Of a stretch of DNA of 64,000 nt, positions 36,085-45,079 are shown in pieces. How positions within the stretch are numbered: position 1 is the stretch's first letter; each line of letters begins with the position of its first letter. The stretch is from positions 496,001 through 560,000 of the forward strand of contig NZ_CP011514.1 of NCBI RefSeq assembly GCF_001653795.1, written 5' to 3'. Under the pieces are notes generated by a model. That model made no database searches. It was not told the origin of the DNA and was given only the letters and a program-made list of their open reading frames with translations. A program made the translations under genes and the position numbers. The stretch is from Mitsuaria sp. 7 (GTDB lineage: Bacteria; Pseudomonadota; Gammaproteobacteria; Burkholderiales; Burkholderiaceae_C).

Positions 36085-37059
36085 ATGATTCGCAGATCCC
36101 TGATCGCGGCGGGCTCGGCAGCGCTGGCGGCGGCGCTGCTGCCGGCGAGCGCCTTCGCGCAGACCTACCCGGACCGCCCCGTGCGGCTGATCGTGCCCTA
36201 CGCGCCCGGCGGCAGCGCCGACATCGTCGCGCGACTGATCTCGGACGAATGGGGCAAGGCGCTCGGCAAGCCCCTGGTGGTCGAGAACAAGGCGGGCGCG
36301 GGCGGCAACGTCGGCGTGGCCGAGGTCGCGAAGTCCGCCGGCGACGGCTACACCATCGGCCTGCAGACGGTCTCGCTCGCGATCAATCCGGCGCTGACGC
36401 CGAAGATGCCCTACGACACGCTCAAGGACCTGGCGCCCATCGGCATGGTCGCGAGCTCGCAGCACGTGCTCGTCGTCAACGAGCAGGTGCCGGCGAAGAC
36501 GGTCAAGGAGCTGGTCGCGCTGGCCAAAAGCAAGCCGGGCAAGCTCTCCTACGCGTCGGCCGGCACGGGCAGCACCTTCCACATGTCGGCGGAGCTGTTC
36601 AAGGCGGTGGCGGGCGTGAGCATCGTGCACATCCCGTATCGCGGCGGCGGTCCCGCGCTGAGCGACACGATAGGCGGGCAGGTCGAGATGTCCTTCCCGG
36701 TGCTGTCCGCGGCGCAAGGCCATGTGGCGTCCGGCAAGCTGCGCGCGCTGGGCGTGACCGGCCCGAAGCGTTCACCGCTGATGCCGGACGTGCCGACCAT
36801 CGCCGAGGCCGGCGTTCCCGGCTACGCCTTCGAGACCTGGTTCATGGTCTTCGCGCCGGCCAGCACGCCGCGGCCCGTGATCGACAAGCTGAACGCGACG
36901 CTGCACGCGGTGCTCACGGCGCAGACGGTCAAGGATCGGATGGCCAAGGAAGGTTTCGAGGCCACGCCGTCGACGGCGGCGCAGGCGCGCGCACGGCTGG
37001 AGAAGGAACTGCCGCAGTGGGCGAAGCTGGTGAAGGAGCGGGGGATCACGGCGGATTGA
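36085..37059 (+). CDS. Bug-family tripartite tricarboxylate transporter binding protein
   Basis: 324 residues. A signal peptide ends ASAFA before QTYPDRPVRLIVPYAPGGSAD, the classic TctC/Bug opening; AGAGGNVGVAEVAKSAGDGYT, YRGGGPALSDTIGGQVEMSF and GVTGPKRS also fit. Bug proteins deliver carboxylates to TctAB permeases or act as sensors. No tctA/tctB genes are nearby, so this is one of the orphan Bug proteins abundant in Burkholderiales. Ligand unknown. An AGGAGA motif precedes the start. Confidence 0.95.
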   Translation: MIRRSLIAAGSAALAAALLPASAFAQTYPDRPVRLIVPYAPGGSADIVARLISDEWGKALGKPLVVENKAGAGGNVGVAEVAKSAGDGYTIGLQTVSLAINPALTPKMPYDTLKDLAPIGMVASSQHVLVVNEQVPAKTVKELVALAKSKPGKLSYASAGTGSTFHMSAELFKAVAGVSIVHIPYRGGGPALSDTIGGQVEMSFPVLSAAQGHVASGKLRALGVTGPKRSPLMPDVPTIAEAGVPGYAFETWFMVFAPASTPRPVIDKLNATLHAVLTAQTVKDRMAKEGFEATPSTAAQARARLEKELPQWAKLVKERGITAD

Positions 37060-37121
37060 TCCTGCCGCAGGGGATAGCCACGGCAGGCGCGGCCCTGGCA
37101 CGAGTGCCAGGTCTTGCGCGG

Positions 37122-37613
37122 TCAGAGCCAGACGCGCGGTCTCCGGCCGAGGCTCGCATCGACGAGCAGCTTGTGCGTCTTCTTGTCGATCGCCTCCGGC
37201 GGCACGTGCGCGAGCACGAGTCTCGCGAACTCCGGCAGGCCGGTGAGGGTGGACGACACCCGGGCCTTGTTGCTCGCGTCGTCCGTGAGCACGAACCACT
37301 TCATCGTCGGCGAGAAGCGCACGAGCCGCACGTCGGCCCAGCGCATCGTGCCGCGGCCGCCGAAGCGGCGGCCGAAGTCGATGGCCTCGTCCGACAGGTG
37401 ATGCCGGGCGAAGAAGTAGTCGGCCACCATGGGCAAGGCCATCAGCCCGAGCCCGACGAAGCAGAGCGTGGTGCCGAACGTGGCCGCGGGATGCTGGCCG
37501 GTGGTGAACGACACGGCGGCGAGCCAGAAAAAGAACGCCGCGCTGATCGTGCCGATCACGAGCGAGCTCATCGGGTGGCGCAGTGGGATCGACGTCGGCG
37601 GGGTTTGTTCCAT
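37122..37613 (-). CDS. Unknown protein with two membrane helices and a PH-like tail
   Basis: 163 residues beginning MEQTPPTSIP. Two transmembrane helices (about 16-38 and 44-64) are followed by a soluble part with LSDEAIDFGRRFGGRGTMRWADV and KWFVLTDD, which resembles the small bacterial PH-like domains placed after paired helices. Start chosen at ATG 37613, the first good start after the upstream frame stops resembling this protein. Unknown role; two more unknown small genes lie upstream on the same strand. Confidence 0.75.
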   Translation of the reverse strand: MEQTPPTSIPLRHPMSSLVIGTISAAFFFWLAAVSFTTGQHPAATFGTTLCFVGLGLMALPMVADYFFARHHLSDEAIDFGRRFGGRGTMRWADVRLVRFSPTMKWFVLTDDASNKARVSSTLTGLPEFARLVLAHVPPEAIDKKTHKLLVDASLGRRPRVWL

Positions 37614-37654
37614 GGGACTGGCATGCAGCGCTGTGAGTCGCGGGCGCCGAGTAT

Positions 37655-38251
37655 CTACGCGGCCACCTTCGGCCGGACCAGCGGCTGGGCGTTGAGGAAC
37701 AGCACCAGTCCGCGCACGGTGGTGGTGTCCTTGTAGAACGGATTGGAAGCCCAGTCGTCCAGCGACCGGCACGCGCGATTCGCGACGGTCGGGGCCACGC
37801 TCAAGTCGAGGTCCTCGGGATCGATGTGGAGGTCGGCGACCATCCGGTCGTCGGCGCGGACGGGAAAACCGGTCAGGCCGAAGGCGCCTTCCATCTCGCT
37901 CTGAAGCTCGTCGTAGACCGCTCGCACGATCCACGGATCGACCGCGCGGAGATCGAAGTCGCGCGAGAACTCGCAGATCGACTGGCCGGCGCGGGCGGCC
38001 GCCAAGGCGCGTACTGCTTCCTCCGTCTGTTTGAACCGCGGAAGGCCCCATCCGTAGTGCCATAGGGCAGACGCTCCCGCGAAGGCGATGGTCGCGCCGA
38101 GGACTGGGATGGGCGCTTGAACCAGCGCCTTCAGAAACCACCCCGCGATGGCCAGGAGCATGGCGCCCAATGCCGCCATTGCGACGACCCGCCGCCAGCC
38201 GGAAAGCGGCTGGTGATGGGACTTCGACATTCGGCGGGAGGGGATGCGCAT
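37655..38251 (-). CDS. Unknown protein with two N-terminal membrane helices
   Basis: 198 residues; MSKSHHQ at codon 8 is an alternative start, and neither start has a strong ribosome-binding site. Transmembrane helices lie at about 22-42 and 48-67. The soluble C-terminal part includes ICEFSRDFDLRAVDPWIVRAVY and DDRMVADLHIDPEDLDL, which recall immunity-type or enzyme-partner proteins of unknown families. It is encoded directly upstream of the PH-like gene and likely shares its transcript. Confidence 0.7.
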   Translation of the reverse strand: MRIPSRRMSKSHHQPLSGWRRVVAMAALGAMLLAIAGWFLKALVQAPIPVLGATIAFAGASALWHYGWGLPRFKQTEEAVRALAAARAGQSICEFSRDFDLRAVDPWIVRAVYDELQSEMEGAFGLTGFPVRADDRMVADLHIDPEDLDLSVAPTVANRACRSLDDWASNPFYKDTTTVRGLVLFLNAQPLVRPKVAA

Positions 38252-38294
38252 CGGGGGATTCTCTGCGATGGAGATGCAGGGGCGCGTCGTCCGG

Positions 38295-38633
38295 TCAGTC
38301 CGCGTTCGCTGATGCCGTCAAGCGGGCCGGAGGCCCGATGCGAGCAAGCGCCCACGCGGCGTACGCCTCTGCGGCAATGCGTGCAGCGGCATCGACATGG
38401 GATTGAGGATTCCCCTTTGCAATCAAACGGCGGTAACGATCTTCCGAAATGGCCCCATGGGTGGCGACCGAGTGGACCAGGTTGACCATGTCATTGTTAT
38501 TCATGTCCACCCTGCGATTGACCTCACGGTAGATCCCATCGAAGAGCCTCTCGTAGTCGGCTTCCTCGTCCAGTGCTGGCGTGGATTCAGTTGGGTTCAT
38601 GTTGTGCGCTGAGCTGATTTTGGAAGCCGGCAT
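38295..38633 (-). CDS. Small unknown alpha-helical protein
   Basis: 112 residues from ATG 38633, preceded by AGGA five bases away; ATG 38600 is the alternative. It is soluble and helical (YERLFDGIYREVNRRVDMNNNDMVNLVH; DAAARIAAEAYAAWALARIG, read in parts). The upstream 38600-38720 stretch is clearly less GC-rich than its surroundings, hinting at a separate origin of this small gene group. No family recognised. Confidence 0.65.
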   Translation of the reverse strand: MPASKISSAHNMNPTESTPALDEEADYERLFDGIYREVNRRVDMNNNDMVNLVHSVATHGAISEDRYRRLIAKGNPQSHVDAAARIAAEAYAAWALARIGPPARLTASANAD

Positions 38634-38741
38634 CGTTCCTAAATTTGAATCGTTGGTCTCTGCGAAAAGTCAAAGACGGAGCGAATCAAACTTCAGAGGG
38701 AAATGCCTTTGGAAGCGGGGGACTCGCGCTTCAGTTCGACC

Positions 38742-39605
38742 TCAGTCTTTCGTCTCCACACACCCCAGCATCGCCGCCACCAGCGTCGCCCCCTGCCGCT
38801 CCCGCAGGCAGTAGAGATACTCACGCACCAGCGGCATGTCCTGCGCGAAGGGCAGGGCGAGGAGGTCCGGGTGCCGCCCGGTCTCGTGCGCCGCGAAGAT
38901 GCTCAAGCCGAGCCCTCGCACCACCGCCTCGCGCAGCGCCTCCCGGCTGGCGATCTCCATCTGCGCCTTCGGGCGCACCCCCGCCGCGTCCAGTGCCTGC
39001 TCGGCCAGCGCGCGCGTCATCGAGCCGCGCTCACGCACCAGCAGCGTCTCCTCCGCCAGCGCCGTCAGCGGCACCGTCGCACGGCGCGCCAGCGCATGGC
39101 CGCGCGGCAGCAGCAGCACCAGCGGATCGGCGCCCAGCTCGACACGGTGCAGCCGCGCGTCGTCCACCAGGTGGCTGGAGGTCGCCAGGTCCACCTCGTA
39201 GGCCAGCAGCGCATCCACCATCTGCCGTGAATTGCCCGCCGCGATGCTCAGCTCCACCCGCGGGTGCCGCGTCCTGAAGCGCTGCGCCAGCGTCAGCGTG
39301 TAGTACGGCGCCGTCGCGCCCAGCCGCAGCGTGCCGCCGCGCAGCTCGGCCGAGTCGCGCAACGCGAACTCGATGTCCAGCTCCTGCTGCAGCAGCGCGT
39401 CCACCTGCGGCATCAGCCGCCGGCCCGCGTCGCTCAGGCTCAGCCGCCCGCCGCCCCGGTGGAAGAGCTCCACCCCGTACTGCTCCTCCAGCGCGCGGAT
39501 CTGCGTCGTCACCGTCGGCTGGGACAGGCCCAGCTGCCTGGCCGCGCCGGTGATGGACCCCAGCCGCGCCACGGCGAAGAAGGCCTTCAGCTGGTTCACG
39601 AGCAC
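38742..39605 (-). CDS. LysR-family regulator of the 2-aminoethylphosphonate-type locus
   Basis: 287 residues. LKAFFAVARLGSITGAARQL then LGLSQPTVTTQIRALEEQYG is the winged helix-turn-helix, and the rest is a LysR sensor domain starting near residue 88. It is divergent from the ABC binding-protein gene and matches the pattern of LysR genes that accompany phnSTUV-like transporters. It probably binds in the 186-base gap, where a 12-base palindrome lies. Ligand unknown, presumably the aminophosphonate or a catabolite. Confidence 0.9.
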   Translation of the reverse strand: MLVNQLKAFFAVARLGSITGAARQLGLSQPTVTTQIRALEEQYGVELFHRGGGRLSLSDAGRRLMPQVDALLQQELDIEFALRDSAELRGGTLRLGATAPYYTLTLAQRFRTRHPRVELSIAAGNSRQMVDALLAYEVDLATSSHLVDDARLHRVELGADPLVLLLPRGHALARRATVPLTALAEETLLVRERGSMTRALAEQALDAAGVRPKAQMEIASREALREAVVRGLGLSIFAAHETGRHPDLLALPFAQDMPLVREYLYCLRERQGATLVAAMLGCVETKD

Positions 39606-39717
39606 TGCGGGCCTCCCCGATCTCCGGCGTCTCCGGCCTCTGCGGAACCTCCCGAATCGTCCGGATCGCTCGAATCCCCCAAAACGGCCAATACCGGTTT
39701 CCGGGAACTTGGGGCGT

Positions 39718-39729
39718 TTGACGCGTCAA
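39718..39729 (+). promoter_or_regulatory. 12-base perfect palindrome, candidate LysR operator
   Basis: TTGACGCGTCAA is its own reverse complement and lies 62 bases before the binding-protein start, midway in the gap shared with the divergent LysR gene. It fits a LysR-type dyad site in position; a matching second half-site was not found. Confidence 0.4.
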
Positions 39730-39791
39730 TGACATATGCCATTCCTACAGTGTCCCCCATCCCTCCCATCGACCTCCCCGCTGGAGCGCCC

Positions 39792-40883
39792 ATGCCGATC
39801 ACCTCCCTGTCGACCACCCGGTCGTCCCCCCTGTCCACCGTCCTCCACGCCGCCGCGGCGCTGGCCCTGGCGGCGATCGCCGCATTCACCAGTCCCGAGG
39901 TCCGCGCCCAGGGGACCCAGGGCGCCCAGGGCAAGACCGAGCTGCTCGTCTACAGCGCCCTCGAGGCCGACCAGATCAAGGCCTACAAGACCGCCTTCGA
40001 GCAGGACCATCCCGCCATCGAGCTCAAGTTCGTCCGCGAGTCCACCGGCATCGTCACCGCCCGGCTGCTGGCCGAGAAGGCCAACCCGCAGGCCGACGTC
40101 GTCTGGGGCCTGGCCGCCACGTCGCTGATGCTGCTGGACAAGGAAGGCATGCTCGCCGCCTACGCGCCCAAGGGCCTGGAGCAGGTCCGCGCGACGATGC
40201 GCGACCCGCGTCCGCAGCCGACCTGGGTCGGGATGGACCTGTGGTCGTCGGCCGTGTGCTTCAACACCGCCGAGGCCGCGAAGCACAACCTGCCCAAGCC
40301 CACGTCCTGGGCCGACCTCACGCAGCCGGTCTACAAGGGCCTGCTGACGATGCCGCATCCGGCCTCCAGCGGCACCGGCTACCTGATGGTCTCCGCCTGG
40401 CTGCAGATGATGGGCGAGACCAAGGGCTGGGCCTTCATGGACGCGCTCCACCAGAACATGGGCGTCTACACGCACAGCGGCTCCAAGCCCTGCCGCCAGG
40501 CCGGCGCCGGCGAGTTCCCGGTCGGCCTGTCCTTCGAGTACCGCGCCAACAAGACCAAGAAGGAAGGCGCGCCCATCGACATCGTCTTCCCGAAGGAAGG
40601 CCTGGGCTGGGACGTCGAGGCCACCGCCGTCATGAAGACGACCAGGAAGCTGGACGCCGCCAGGGCGCTGGCCGACTGGTCCGTGACGCGCAAGGCCAAT
40701 GAGCTCTATGCGAAGAACTTCGCCGTGCTGGCGCTGCCCACGGTGCAGGAGCAGCTGGAGTTCGTGCCGTCCGACCTCGACAAGCTGCTGGCGAAGAACG
40801 ACTTCAACTGGGCCGCCGCGAACCGCGACCGCATCCTCGCCGAGTGGTCGCGCCGCTACGAGGCCAAGGCCGAGAAGAAGTAA
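39792..40883 (+). CDS. phnS: Periplasmic 2-aminoethylphosphonate-type binding protein
   Basis: 363 residues from ATG 39792, preceded by GGAG. A signal peptide (about 1-38) ends PEVRAQ. The mature protein is an iron/polyamine-like type II binding fold: KTELLVYSALEADQIKAYKTAFEQDHP, ADVVWGLAATSLMLLDKEGML and SSGTGYLMVSAWLQMMGE are the hallmarks of the 2-aminoethylphosphonate-binding branch (read in parts). First gene of a binding protein-ATPase-permease set. The ligand assignment rests on family pattern and the downstream FAD oxidoreductase. Confidence 0.85.
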   Translation: MPITSLSTTRSSPLSTVLHAAAALALAAIAAFTSPEVRAQGTQGAQGKTELLVYSALEADQIKAYKTAFEQDHPAIELKFVRESTGIVTARLLAEKANPQADVVWGLAATSLMLLDKEGMLAAYAPKGLEQVRATMRDPRPQPTWVGMDLWSSAVCFNTAEAAKHNLPKPTSWADLTQPVYKGLLTMPHPASSGTGYLMVSAWLQMMGETKGWAFMDALHQNMGVYTHSGSKPCRQAGAGEFPVGLSFEYRANKTKKEGAPIDIVFPKEGLGWDVEATAVMKTTRKLDAARALADWSVTRKANELYAKNFAVLALPTVQEQLEFVPSDLDKLLAKNDFNWAAANRDRILAEWSRRYEAKAEKK

Positions 40884-40910
40884 TCGCAAAGAAGTCATCC
40901 GGACCTCCCC

Positions 40911-41995
<1,085 letters not shown>

Positions 41996-41999
<4 letters not shown>

Positions 42000-43720
42000 G
42001 CCTGGTCTTCGATCCGTCGGCGCGGGCGCCCGAGCTGCCGCGGCCGCGCCCGCAACGCCGGAATGTCGAGGCCTGGGTGCTGCGCGCGCTGCTGGCGGCG
42101 GGGCTCGTCGCGCTGACGGTGATCATCCTCCTGCCCCTGGTGTCCCTGCTCGCGCAGAGCGTGCTCGACGGACAGGGGCGCTTCGTCGGCGCCTCGCATT
42201 TCATCGCGTACTTCTCGACCGGCCGATGGAGCGCGCTGTGGAACAGCGTGGCGCTGTCGGCCGTCTCGGCCGTCGTCTGCGTCGCACTGGCCTACGGCTA
42301 TGCCTGGGCGCTGACGCACACCGCGCTGCCGGCCAAGGGCCTGTGGCGCGCGCTGGCGCTGCTGCCGCTGCTCGCGCCGTCGCTGCTGGCGGCCATCGGC
42401 CTGGTCTACGCCTTCGGCAACCAGGGCCTGCTGAAGGCGACGATGCAGGCGCTGGGCATCGCCAGCATCTACGGGCCGGCCGGCATCGTGCTGGGCTCGG
42501 TGCTGTGGACTTTCCCGCACGCGATGCTGATCCTCGTCACCACGCTGTCCAGCAGCGACGCGCGGACGATCGAGGCCGCGCGCTGTCTCGGCGCGAACGG
42601 CTGGCGCGTGTTCCGCACGGTGACGCTGCCGGCCAGCCGCTACGGGCTGCTGATCTCGCTGGTGGTGGTGTTCGTGCTGGTGCTGACCGACTTCGGCGTG
42701 CCCAAGGTCGTCGGCGGGCAGACCGCGATGCTGGCCACCGACATCTACAAGGAAGTCGTCGGCCAGCAGCGCCTGGACCGCGGCGCCGTGGTCGCGCTCC
42801 TGCTGCTGCTGCCGGCGCTGGGCGCCTTCGTGCTGGAGCAGCGGCTGCGTGCGCGGCAGCGCGCGGTGCTGAGCCTGCGCGCCGTCCCGCATGTGCCGTC
42901 GCCGAGCGCGGGACGCGACCTCGCCGCGCTGCTGTACTGCGCGCTGATCGCGACCGCGCTGGTCGGCGTCTTCGGCATCGCGGTCTACGCGTCGTTCGCG
43001 CAGTACTGGCCGTACCAGCTCGCGCCGACGCTGTCCCACTACCAGTTCGACATGAGCGACGGCGGCGGCTGGGCGAGCTACGGGAACTCGCTGCGTCTGG
43101 CCGTGTGGACCGCGCTGGCCGGCACGGGCCTGAGCTTCGTGCTGGCCTGGCTCGTGGACAAACCGCGGGGCTTCGTCGCCGCGCGCGGCGTGCTCAACGC
43201 GCTGGCGACGCTGCCGATGGCGGTGCCAGGTCTTGCGCTGGGCCTGGGCTACATCCTGTTCTTCAACGCGCCGTGGAATCCGCTGCGCGGCTGGTATGGC
43301 GGACTGGGTCTGCTGGTGCTGTGCACGGTGGCGCATTACTACTCGGTGGCGCATCTGACGCAGTTGGGCGCGCTGCGGCAACTCGACCCCGAATACGAAC
43401 GTGTCGCCGAGTCGCTCGGCCTGCCGTTCTGGACGCACCTGCGCCGCGTGCACCTGCCCATCGCGATCCCGACGCTGGTGCAGGTGGCGGGCTACTTCTT
43501 CGTCAGCGCATTGACGACGGTGTCGGCGGTGGTGTTCCTGTACTCGCCGGATACGACGCTGGCCGCGATCGCGGTGCTGGCGATGGACGACGCCGGGGAT
43601 ACCGCGCCGGCGGCCGCGATGGCGACGCTGCTGTTCGTGACGGCGGCCGCCGGACGCGGCGTCATCGGACTCGTCGGCCACGTCCTCATTCAACGGACCC
43701 AGCGCTGGCGCGCGAGATGA
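41996..43720 (+). CDS. phnU: Fused ABC permease of the 2-aminoethylphosphonate-type importer
   Basis: 574 residues from GTG 41996. Two BPD_transp_1 domains are joined in one chain, each with about six transmembrane helices. EAA-type coupling loops are at EAARCLGANGWRVFRTVTLPASR and ERVAESLGLPFWTHLRRVHLP (read in parts). One polypeptide thus replaces separate PhnU and PhnV permeases, as in the FbpB-like fused permeases. Completes the importer with the two preceding genes. Confidence 0.92.
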
Positions 43721-43738
43721 GCGCCAGCGGCTCCTTTC

Positions 43739-43784
43739 TTACTCCCTCTCCCGCTTGCGGGAGAGGGCAGGGGTGAGGGCCAGC
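43739..43784 (+). repeat. REP-like element, left arm of an inverted pair
   Basis: 46 bases: CCCTCTCCCGC-TTGC-like centre-GGGAGAGGGC with a GGGGTGAGGG tail. It is itself a hairpin and is repeated inverted at 43823-43868 with only three mismatches, so the pair can form a large cruciform or double stem-loop between the permease and FAD oxidoreductase genes. A related copy lies at 34260-34302. Confidence 0.9.
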
Positions 43785-43822
43785 AGACTCGGCAGTCAAA
43801 GGGCTTCCTTACTTCCGCCGCC

Positions 43823-43868
43823 GCTGACCCTCACCCCCACCCTCTCCCGCAAGCGGGAGAGGGAGTAA
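43823..43868 (-). repeat. REP-like element, right arm of an inverted pair
   Basis: Inverted copy of the 43739-43784 arm, 38 bases away, with three mismatches over 46 bases. Together they resemble a bacterial interspersed mosaic element. They probably attenuate transcription from the importer genes into the FAD oxidoreductase or stabilise the upstream mRNA 3' end. Confidence 0.9.
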
Positions 43869-43919
43869 CGAGCACCGAGCTTCGTTCATTCGAGGCGTCT
43901 TCATTCGATTGGTTGTCTC

Positions 43920-45077
43920 ATGACTCATGACCTTCTGGTGGTCGGCGCCGGCATCGTCGGCCTGGCTCACGCGTGGGCCGGCGCGAAGCGCGGCTGGCGC
44001 GTCGTCGTCGTCGAACGCGACGCGGCCTGCATCGGCGCGTCGATCCGCAACTTCGGCTTCGTCACCGTGACCGGCCAGCAGCGCGGCGCGCACTGGCGCC
44101 GGGCGCGGCGCTCGCGTGATCTGTGGGCCGAGCTCGCGCCCCAGGCCGGCCTGCGCATCGAGCACGCCGGCCTGCTGCTGGCCACGCGCTGCGAGGAATC
44201 GGAAGCGCTGCTCGATGCCTTCCTCGCCACCGAGATGGGCGAGGGCTGCGAGTGGCTGAGCGCCGCTGGCGCAATCGATCGCCAACCCGGTCTGCGCGCT
44301 GACGGCGCGCATGGCGACAGCTCGCACGGCGACGCCTTGCGCAGCGACGCCTTGCGTGGCGCCCTGTACAGCCCGCACGAACTCCGCGTCGAATCGCGCG
44401 ACGCGATCCCGCGCATCGCCGCCTGGCTCGCCGAGCAGCACGGCGTCGAGTTCCGCTTCGGCGAATCGGTGCTCGAGGTCGAGGCCCCGCACGTGCGCAC
44501 CTCCCGCGCGAACTACCGCGCCGAGCGCGTCGCCGTGTGCTCGGGCGCGGAGCTGCACGGCCTCTTCGCCGACCGCTGGACGCCGCATGCCTTGTCGCTG
44601 TGCCAGCTGCAGATGCTGCGCGTGCGACCGCCGTCGGGCTGGCGTCTGAACGCCGCGCTGATGGCCGACCTGAGCCTGGTCCGCTACGAGGGCTACGCCG
44701 CGCTGCCCGAGGCGCAGCCGCTGTTGCGGCGCCTGTCGGCGGAGCGGCACGACGCGCTGGCCCACGGCATCCACCTGATCGCGGTGCAGAGCGCCGACGG
44801 CACGCTGGTCGTCGGCGATTCGCACCACTACGGTCCGGTGCTGCCGCCTTTCGCGAGCGAGACGGTGGACCGCTTGATCCTCGATGAGTTGCACCGCCAG
44901 CTGGCGCTGCCTTCGCTGGAAGTGGTCGAGCGCTGGACCGGCGTCTATCCGGTCAGCGCCGCGGCGCCGTGCCTCGTCGAAGCGCCGGATGAGCGCACGC
45001 GACTCGTGATGGTCACCAGCGGCACGGGCGCCAGCACCGCGTTCGGCCTGGCCGAGGAAGTGCTGGCCGGATGGTGA
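43920..45077 (+). CDS. FAD-dependent oxidoreductase associated with aminophosphonate importers
   Basis: 385 residues of the DAO family. LLVVGAGIVGLAHAWAGAKRGW is the FAD-binding start, GASIRNFGFVTVTGQQ follows, and the C-terminal VTSGTGASTAFGLAEEVLAG completes the dinucleotide fold. This subtype occurs beside 2-aminoethylphosphonate importers; I recall work assigning it to oxidation of N-substituted aminoethylphosphonates, but the exact substrate should be checked. No phnW, phnX or phnA follows. The stop lies two bases from that of the giant toxin-like gene on the other strand. Confidence 0.82.
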   Translation: MTHDLLVVGAGIVGLAHAWAGAKRGWRVVVVERDAACIGASIRNFGFVTVTGQQRGAHWRRARRSRDLWAELAPQAGLRIEHAGLLLATRCEESEALLDAFLATEMGEGCEWLSAAGAIDRQPGLRADGAHGDSSHGDALRSDALRGALYSPHELRVESRDAIPRIAAWLAEQHGVEFRFGESVLEVEAPHVRTSRANYRAERVAVCSGAELHGLFADRWTPHALSLCQLQMLRVRPPSGWRLNAALMADLSLVRYEGYAALPEAQPLLRRLSAERHDALAHGIHLIAVQSADGTLVVGDSHHYGPVLPPFASETVDRLILDELHRQLALPSLEVVERWTGVYPVSAAAPCLVEAPDERTRLVMVTSGTGASTAFGLAEEVLAGW

Positions 45078-45079
45078 GC

